Positions 15,530 to 21,309 of a stretch of DNA of 26,013 nt are shown here, piece by piece. The position numbers and the translations under genes were made by a program. Position 1 is the stretch's first letter. Every line of letters begins with the position of its first letter. The notes under the pieces were generated by a model. That model searched no databases. It worked only from the letters and a program-made list of their open reading frames with translations, and was not told the origin of the DNA. This DNA comes from Candidatus Caenarcanum sp. (lineage in GTDB: Bacteria; Cyanobacteriota; Vampirovibrionia; Gastranaerophilales; UBA9971), in the NCBI GenBank assembly GCA_020720345.1, contig DYOT01000003.1, forward strand, positions 1-26,013, given 5' to 3'.

Positions 15530-17275
15530 CTAATATTCTTTAAAAATGCTTTTTCCATGGGTATCTAAACTTCCTGTTTTTAAAAAGCCATGTTTAGAGC
15601 TAATTTTATCAATTTCATCCAATATTTTTTCCATGCTTTGAAAGCGTATTTGATAATAGTCTTCAGAAAATTTTGCTTTATCCTTACCCTTTTCAACAAA
15701 AATGCCGTACAACTCTTCCATTAATTTAGGAATATCACTTTTATTTTTCATACAATTTGTTGGGAAAAATACTCCCGGATGTGCCATTCCCATAACTCCA
15801 TGGTCAAGTGAAGCAGTTTTACTGACAGTCTCGCTAAAACCGTATGGTTCTTCTGCTTTGACATACAAATCCGAATGAAGATTTGGACATTCGGCTTCTA
15901 TTATTCCAAGTGTATTTTTTACTTCAGAAGAAATATCCAAGAATTTTTCTGTTAATTGTTTTTCATTCACTTTAGGATTTTTTTCTTTAATAGCTTGAGT
16001 AATATATTTTTTCAATCCTTCATAATAATAACCCCAGTATGTTTGTCCATTTGTGTAATCTAATTTTCCTGCCGGAATATAATCTCTTCCTTTAACAAAA
16101 TCAAGACTTTGGACTTCAACTCCATTTTGCTTCATAAATTCTTTTAATGGTGAATTGTTTTCAACTGTATGGGCATATATGAGCCTGAACTGCAAATAGT
16201 CTTTCATATAACCGATATTATGCTGTGAGCTTGATTCAAAACATGGAGCAACTCTTTTTGCTTCGTCAAAACTATAATTAAAATTATTTTTTTCGAGTAT
16301 ATTTTTAAACTTGTTATTTGCATTTTGCAGAACGTTAATTATATTTTTTTGATGTTTTTGTAATTTAAAATTTAAAAAGTCCTGAAAATCTTTTTCAAAC
16401 GGATTTATATTATATGCTAACAAATGAACCTGGGCTGGTTGATGCAATAAATTCTCATTTTTATGAATAGTAGTATGTTCTATACCTAGGACTAATCTTA
16501 AATTTCTATATTTCCATGGGTTTTTGCCTATAATCTCAACTGCTTCCTTACATCCATTTACTGTATCATGATCGGTTATAGCAAGGACGAAAGGACTTTT
16601 GGAAGGATTTTTTTCTGCAACCCTATCCGCATATTCAACAGCCTGCTCCAAAACTTCCGGGACAGTCAAATTTCCATCAGAATATCTTGTATGCAAATGA
16701 AGATTTGCTCTATAAGAATGATTTTCCACATTGCTTAAGTCTTTAAATAAAATTTTCTCACCCTGTCCGTATTCCATTTTTCCGGGAGTATAGTTCATTT
16801 TATTTTTTTCAAGGTCTTTTACCAGAGAAACAAGTTCTTCTGCTCCAATAATAGGACGCAATTTATGATATTCTTCAGAATTTAATCCTAAACATTTCAA
16901 TATGCTTTTTCGATAATCTATATCTTGTGGAAAGTCTTTCATTTGATGTTCAAAAGTTTTTATCTGTTCTGCTGTTAAAGCAACCGCTTTATCTACAGAA
17001 GCTAATATATTACGGGATTTTATAGCTTTAACAATTCCAAATGCGGCTGCACCAAAAGCAATAACTCCGCCAATTAATGCCGTATTTCTTTTTAAGTGAC
17101 TGGAAGAAACTTGATTTTTTTTATTATTAACAAATTCATCGTTATGCTGCTGATATAAAACATTATTTTGCTGATTTACGGATGGAATCTGTCTTATATT
17201 TCGGTATCTTGCGAAAACATCTTCTGAAGACAAATCCGAATTATTTTTAAATGATATTTGAATTTTGTTAAGCAT
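15530..17275 (-). CDS. Membrane-anchored PHP-domain phosphoesterase
   Basis: A 581-residue protein with one membrane helix near the N-terminus (residues 66-84) and a PHP metal-dependent phosphoesterase domain from about 188 to the end. The candidate metal ligands of the fold are all present: H193 and H195 (NLHLHTRYSDG), D200, D235-H236-D237 (AITDHDTVN), E266 (GIEHT), H284 (VHLLAY), H499 (GMAHPG), D571 and H573 (SLDTHG). A long insertion (about 295-480) separates the two halves of the domain and is unknown to me. PHP proteins hydrolyse phosphate esters, including nucleotides and nucleic-acid ends; the substrate here cannot be told. Its ATG overlaps the stop of the nucleotidyltransferase gene by one base (TAATG), implying coupled translation. 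Confidence 0.85.
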   Translation of the reverse strand: MLNKIQISFKNNSDLSSEDVFARYRNIRQIPSVNQQNNVLYQQHNDEFVNNKKNQVSSSHLKRNTALIGGVIAFGAAAFGIVKAIKSRNILASVDKAVALTAEQIKTFEHQMKDFPQDIDYRKSILKCLGLNSEEYHKLRPIIGAEELVSLVKDLEKNKMNYTPGKMEYGQGEKILFKDLSNVENHSYRANLHLHTRYSDGNLTVPEVLEQAVEYADRVAEKNPSKSPFVLAITDHDTVNGCKEAVEIIGKNPWKYRNLRLVLGIEHTTIHKNENLLHQPAQVHLLAYNINPFEKDFQDFLNFKLQKHQKNIINVLQNANNKFKNILEKNNFNYSFDEAKRVAPCFESSSQHNIGYMKDYLQFRLIYAHTVENNSPLKEFMKQNGVEVQSLDFVKGRDYIPAGKLDYTNGQTYWGYYYEGLKKYITQAIKEKNPKVNEKQLTEKFLDISSEVKNTLGIIEAECPNLHSDLYVKAEEPYGFSETVSKTASLDHGVMGMAHPGVFFPTNCMKNKSDIPKLMEELYGIFVEKGKDKAKFSEDYYQIRFQSMEKILDEIDKISSKHGFLKTGSLDTHGKSIFKEY

Positions 17276-18690
17276 TAGTTGCTCCCATTTACTCCTATAG
17301 CATCCATAAGAGACTTAAAACGATCAACTTGACCGACACCGCTAAAATATTCAGGAAATTCTATAGTAAAAGGTTTATTATTAGCACAACTACCTTTTAT
17401 CATAGTTGTTACAAATCTATATTGCTTTTCCCATGACCAGTCATAAGATTCGGTTTCCAATCTTTCTCTTGCCAGACGTTTAGGCTTGGCGTCGCTTCTT
17501 TTCCTGAGCGCTTCTATTTGTGATAGATTGGTTAAGGCAGATACGGCAGAATTTTGTATTTTTTCATGTAATGCACTTTTTGCAAATCCATTTTCAAGAA
17601 GTTCTGGAAAGTAATCGCCTCTAACAAGCGATTCAATAAAATAACCAAAGTCATAAATATTTTCTCTTGATGGATTATTTATATCTAATTTCCAATTATT
17701 TCGAATTGGAAAATTTTTACACAATTTAATAAAGAAAGGATTTGCTCTAGTGTAATCTTCATGGTAATTGTCCATAAGCGCTACAGATCTATCAAATAAT
17801 GAAGTGTCATATTCTATACTTGTTTTCGGTTTCCCCATAAGCCTATCAAAAAAAGCGGTAGGAGTTTCTATCTTTTCAACTAAAGTGCTAGAAACTCTTG
17901 AATCAAGCGCATCAAGCAAGTGTTCTATCTGACGTACTGTATAAACATGTGGGAAAGCTGCGTCATCATGGTTATAGCTTAATATTCTCTGATCAGTATT
18001 ATTCCATAAATGACCTTTAAATCTATTTACCAGCTCTGGATCAGCATAATCAGAAGAGCCTTTAATTACTACATAAGCCTTATCCAAATCACTTCCTGGC
18101 AGGGCTTTTCCTTTAGCGACAGAACAAACTCCGTCATATCCGGCAATCACAACTTTATAATCAGAGGAATATGACTCTGCTTTTTTTACAGCTTTAACAA
18201 ATTCACTATAAATTCTTACAGAAACTTCTTTTAAATCAGGAAAACCGGTAAGTTTTTTATAAAGCATAACAAATTTTCTTTTTTCATTTGTTTCTGTTAC
18301 ACGGTCAAGAAAAGAAAGGTTGTGTGCTCTTATAGCATCATCAGATGCACTTTTTACCCCGCCATTAAGGTCTAAATAACTTCCATTTTTAAATAATTCA
18401 AATATTTGCATGGCTTCAGCAGCAATTATTGAGCCTTTTTCAGAAATGCCATAATCACTAAAATTAATTTTAGATGGAGAAACCCCAAAACCTAATTTGT
18501 TTTTATTACTATTATCGCCTACAGTTTTATTTTTAATTCCTGCAAAATAAACCTTCATTAAATCCGCATCAGGCATGCAGTATGATTTTGGCGTTTCAAC
18601 CTTTTTGCCTGAATTTTCACCGTCTTCTTTTTCTTTAAGGATAAATGGAAGTTGATAATTTTGAATGTTTTTAACATTTTGAGTAATCAC
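17275..18690 (-). CDS. Putative polymerase-beta-type nucleotidyltransferase
   Basis: A 471-residue protein. At residues 184-203 it carries a nucleotidyltransferase-like signature: a Gly/Ser turn (GVCSVAKG) followed by PGSDLDKAYVVIKG, where D201 and D203 would bind the metal ions. The rest is not recognised; it is helical, with no signal or membrane segment. The superfamily transfers nucleotides to proteins, RNA, antibiotics or small molecules, and the target is unknown. The GTG start has AGGAGC at good spacing. It lies 165 bases after the membrane-protein gene, a very A+T-rich gap with a TATAAT (minus strand, 18814-18819) but no clear -35, so read-through or a separate promoter are both possible. 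The family call rests on one motif. Confidence 0.65.
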   Translation of the reverse strand: MITQNVKNIQNYQLPFILKEKEDGENSGKKVETPKSYCMPDADLMKVYFAGIKNKTVGDNSNKNKLGFGVSPSKINFSDYGISEKGSIIAAEAMQIFELFKNGSYLDLNGGVKSASDDAIRAHNLSFLDRVTETNEKRKFVMLYKKLTGFPDLKEVSVRIYSEFVKAVKKAESYSSDYKVVIAGYDGVCSVAKGKALPGSDLDKAYVVIKGSSDYADPELVNRFKGHLWNNTDQRILSYNHDDAAFPHVYTVRQIEHLLDALDSRVSSTLVEKIETPTAFFDRLMGKPKTSIEYDTSLFDRSVALMDNYHEDYTRANPFFIKLCKNFPIRNNWKLDINNPSRENIYDFGYFIESLVRGDYFPELLENGFAKSALHEKIQNSAVSALTNLSQIEALRKRSDAKPKRLARERLETESYDWSWEKQYRFVTTMIKGSCANNKPFTIEFPEYFSGVGQVDRFKSLMDAIGVNGSN

Positions 18691-18855
18691 TTCTAAGCTC
18701 CTGCTTAATTTAAATTCTCTAACTCCTCACATGTATAAAACCTTAAACCAAAAAAAATGAATACTTAATTTATTAAAAAATTAAAATGTTTTTATAAAAA
18801 TAAAGATGTTTTAATTATATTAAGAATATTGTTAGTTCACGTTTCTTAACATGTT

Positions 18856-20322
18856 TCAAGAATAAACAAACGGAGGACCGTTTTTAATTTCGGAAAGAAC
18901 GTTTTCCTTTATTTTATTGATGTTTTCTTTTGAAGGTTTTTGTTTGATTGTTTGCTTATAATTTTCCATCAACGGCTCAATATAACTTTTTTTCTTTTGA
19001 TAAAAGTTTTTAAGTTCCACCTGCACAAGCCTGTCCTGAAGCTCCACTTCTGTTTTTGCGTTGGCTTTTTCCACCTGAACTTCTTTTACGCCTTTAACTG
19101 CCGTCTGCCCAAGATATCCGAGCCCTCCTGCCGTACACATAAGCATGGCTAGAGTTTTTGTCTGAGGATTTTTATTAATAAGCCATGTATAAATAAACGA
19201 AGTCATATCCGCAAGAACAAACGATGAAAATCCTGTTTTGCCTTTATAATTTGTCAACTCTGCCGGAGGAGCAGAAATACGGGAAGGATCATGAATTTCA
19301 GCCCATTTTTCCCTTACCATATCTTTTGCCTGACTTGAAATTTTAGAATTTTCCAGTTCTTGTTCAAGTTCTTCTGAAGTCTTAAGTATTTTCAGGTCTG
19401 CTTTAAAATTTTTGCTTAATTCTGACGCTTTTTCCTCAACGTTTTTAGCAACTTTCCCGAGATTTTTGAATATTGCTTTTGTAAACAACGCTGCCAATCC
19501 CATAGCCACAGTCCCTAAAGCAAAATACAAAAGAGCTTTGCCTGAAGATTTTTTTTCTTCTTTATCAACATTATTTTCTTTATTTTCAGTACTCTTGAAT
19601 GACAATTTATTTTTAAATTGAGCAAAACTAATAATAGAAGGATTTTCTGGATTATCTGAAATTGCCTTATAACTGTTTATCTCGGAAGTTTTTTGTTCTA
19701 TCAAACTTCTTATTATCTGATTTTTACCTGAAAAACTTCTTGTTTCTATGTCAATAAGTTTTTCTTCCTTATCTCGTTTTATATCGGCAACCTGTTTTTT
19801 AACCCAAATTTCCTTAAAACCGTCAACAGCATTTTTCATAATAAATGCTGTTGCAGAAGCCGCAATAACAGCAGCGGCAACCTGAAGATTTCTTTGGCTG
19901 GGATCCTGCACCAGCATAAGCAATGCCATTGAATTGTCATTATTTATGGTGATTACCCTTCCCTGCGAAGGCAGCCGTAATTTTTCGCCCAATTTATATT
20001 TACTGGTCATAGATTTTTTATAAATTGCTGTTAATCCTGCCCCGACCCCTAAAATCAACAAAGGTGCTGCTATTAAAGGAATAGTAGGATTATTAAGCCA
20101 ATTTCCTGAAATATTTTCCTTTTTGACAAACATATCAGCAGGCAAAGAAGTCTTTTGCGGTATAAAAGTTGGCTCAGAAGATGAATCGGAATCTTTTATA
20201 AAGGTATTAACGACAACACCTTCTTTTGTGTCTTCCTGTTTCTGCTTTTTTCTTGTGTTTACATCATGAAAAGTGCCAAAATTCACGCCAAAAGAGCTAT
20301 TAAAATTTAATTTTTCATTCAT
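18856..20322 (-). CDS. Unknown duplicated membrane protein
   Basis: A 488-residue protein of unrecognised family. The first 75 residues are hydrophilic, opening MNEKLNFNSSFGVNFGTF. Membrane helices lie near 80-101, 146-164, 262-285 and 388-407, with a possible extra one at 366-383. Each half ends in the same arrangement: a helix, then AVDGFKEIWVKK (165-176) or AVKGVKEVQVEK (408-419), then a charged coiled-coil-like helix of about 40-50 residues. This points to an internal duplication. Its ATG overlaps the preceding gene by 8 bases, so the two are co-translated. It may be the membrane platform of whatever this cluster builds; no function is assigned. Confidence 0.75.
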   Translation of the reverse strand: MNEKLNFNSSFGVNFGTFHDVNTRKKQKQEDTKEGVVVNTFIKDSDSSSEPTFIPQKTSLPADMFVKKENISGNWLNNPTIPLIAAPLLILGVGAGLTAIYKKSMTSKYKLGEKLRLPSQGRVITINNDNSMALLMLVQDPSQRNLQVAAAVIAASATAFIMKNAVDGFKEIWVKKQVADIKRDKEEKLIDIETRSFSGKNQIIRSLIEQKTSEINSYKAISDNPENPSIISFAQFKNKLSFKSTENKENNVDKEEKKSSGKALLYFALGTVAMGLAALFTKAIFKNLGKVAKNVEEKASELSKNFKADLKILKTSEELEQELENSKISSQAKDMVREKWAEIHDPSRISAPPAELTNYKGKTGFSSFVLADMTSFIYTWLINKNPQTKTLAMLMCTAGGLGYLGQTAVKGVKEVQVEKANAKTEVELQDRLVQVELKNFYQKKKSYIEPLMENYKQTIKQKPSKENINKIKENVLSEIKNGPPFVYS

Positions 20323-21049
20323 AACTTGCTATTTTCCTGAATTCACTCTCCTCGTCATAATCATCGCTGTCTTCCTGCTGCCCGAGAGAAGCGCTTATTG
20401 CCTGAATTATGCCGAGAAGATTGTCCCTGATTTTTTTTGAATAAGCCATAAGATTCTTTTTAATGTCTTTTTCTTTTTCCTTTAAGTCGGAAATAAATCT
20501 TTCCACTGCTGTTTTAAACATTTCCAGGGAACCTTTTAGCTTTTCCATAAAAACATTTAATTTTTCATTAATTACAGCAACTGCTTTTTCAAGCTGATTT
20601 GCCATATATGTTTTTATTTCAGAATAAACGCTATTTATAGCTTTTATAGCCGCATTAAGACCTTTTACAGCGGGTGCGATTAATTTTGAATCCATTAACT
20701 TAAGGGCAGGCATAATTTTTGTATTAACAAAGTCGTTTATGCTCTGAAAAAGCCTTGTTTTCTCGGAAAGCTTAAGCATATCAAGCATGTTTTGCTGAAC
20801 TAATTCATATTCTTTTCTGTTTTTTGCTGCGAGCATGGCATACCATACAGGCATCAAATCAGCCCAGGTAAGAAGCCCGAGTTCACGCGCAGTTGGCTTA
20901 GGCTTTACAGTACTTCCGCCGCCGCCTCCCATTCCAAGACAAGCAGGACAAGTCCCTGAAGGATTACCATGTGGACAACTCCCGGCTATTTTTGCATGGG
21001 GAATGTTTAAGTTATATATATTTGGGTTTAAAGTCCCGGAAATTCGCAT
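20315..21049 (-). CDS. Unknown CxHx6CxxC protein under a cobalamin riboswitch
   Basis: A 244-residue protein of unrecognised family and the first gene of the cluster. Residues 25-37 contain C25-P-H27 and C34-P-A-C37, a possible metal-binding knuckle, followed at once by a run of five glycines. Residues 55-225 are helical with amphipathic, coiled-coil-like stretches (AIKAINSVYSEIKTYMANQL, EKEKDIKKNLMAYSKKIRDN), and the C-terminus is acidic (EDSDDYDEES). There is no signal peptide or membrane helix. The ATG follows AGGAAC about 8 bases upstream. The leader looks like a compact cobalamin riboswitch with its own promoter, so expression probably falls when B12 is plentiful. The link to B12 is inferred only from that leader. 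Confidence 0.75.
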   Translation of the reverse strand: MRISGTLNPNIYNLNIPHAKIAGSCPHGNPSGTCPACLGMGGGGGSTVKPKPTARELGLLTWADLMPVWYAMLAAKNRKEYELVQQNMLDMLKLSEKTRLFQSINDFVNTKIMPALKLMDSKLIAPAVKGLNAAIKAINSVYSEIKTYMANQLEKAVAVINEKLNVFMEKLKGSLEMFKTAVERFISDLKEKEKDIKKNLMAYSKKIRDNLLGIIQAISASLGQQEDSDDYDEESEFRKIASYE

Positions 21050-21078
21050 AAAAAAAGTTCCTGTCTCGAGGTTTTTAA

Positions 21079-21120
21079 ATCATCTCCTCAATATTTGCAC
21101 TGCAACTATGTGGAAATGAT
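21079..21120 (-). promoter_or_regulatory. Leader hairpin, possible expression platform
   Basis: Minus-strand RNA AUCAUUUCC (21112-21120) pairs with GGAGAUGAU (21079-21087), 9 bp with one wobble, around an inner UUGC-AGU-GCAA hairpin. It follows directly on the riboswitch core and encloses a GGAG sequence, so it could act as the switching arm. I could not find a convincing loop-loop partner for the aptamer. Confidence 0.45.
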
Positions 21121-21121
21121 T

Positions 21122-21199
21122 GACCAAATAAGTATGCCGACTTTACGGCTGCGGACCAGCGAGAGATTTTCACTCCTACTTTCCTTATTCAGTTGACCC
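21122..21199 (-). promoter_or_regulatory. Cobalamin riboswitch (compact, class-II-like)
   Basis: Read on the minus strand, the leader carries the cobalamin aptamer core in order: closing strand GAAUAAG (21184-21190), GGAAAGUAGG, GUGAAAAUC (21165-21173), GCUGGUCCGCAGCCGUAA with a GCUG/CAGC hairpin (21143-21160), and the AGUCGGCAUAC junction (21132-21142). It ends with CUUAUUU (21126-21132), which pairs back to GAAUAAG. The known consensus is GGGAA, GGUGAAAAUCC, GCUGCCCCCGCAACUGUAA, then AGUC-GGAUACC. The form is short, without the long peripheral domain of class I. It lies between a good promoter and the first gene of the cluster. The motif match is by eye; no covariance search was run. Confidence 0.82.
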
Positions 21200-21201
21200 T
21201 A

Positions 21202-21230
21202 ATCTTACATTTATCCATTTTGATTGTCAA
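21202..21230 (-). promoter_or_regulatory. Promoter of the riboswitch-led cluster
   Basis: On the minus strand TTGACA (21225-21230) is separated by exactly 17 bases from TAAGAT (21202-21207), a near-consensus vegetative promoter. Transcription would begin around 21195-21199, right at the 5' edge of the riboswitch core. Confidence 0.8.
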
Positions 21231-21249
21231 TTATTTAAAAATCAAAGAT

Positions 21250-21277
21250 TTTTCACCGATGCCTTTTATTGTATAAT
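21250..21277 (+). promoter_or_regulatory. Candidate pheT promoter
   Basis: TTTTCA (21250-21255), a 16-base spacer and a perfect TATAAT (21272-21277) lie 32 bases before the pheT ATG. The promoter is divergent from the riboswitch promoter, with about 20 bases between their -35 boxes. Confidence 0.6.
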
Positions 21278-21309
21278 TTTTTGTAATAATTCTGAAAAGG
21301 AAAATAAAA

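Noticed and set aside
21082..21092. Minimal upstream reading frame AUG AUU UAA in the riboswitch leader.
   Set aside because: The GAGGAG is directly against the AUG with no spacing, and the site is buried in a hairpin stem.
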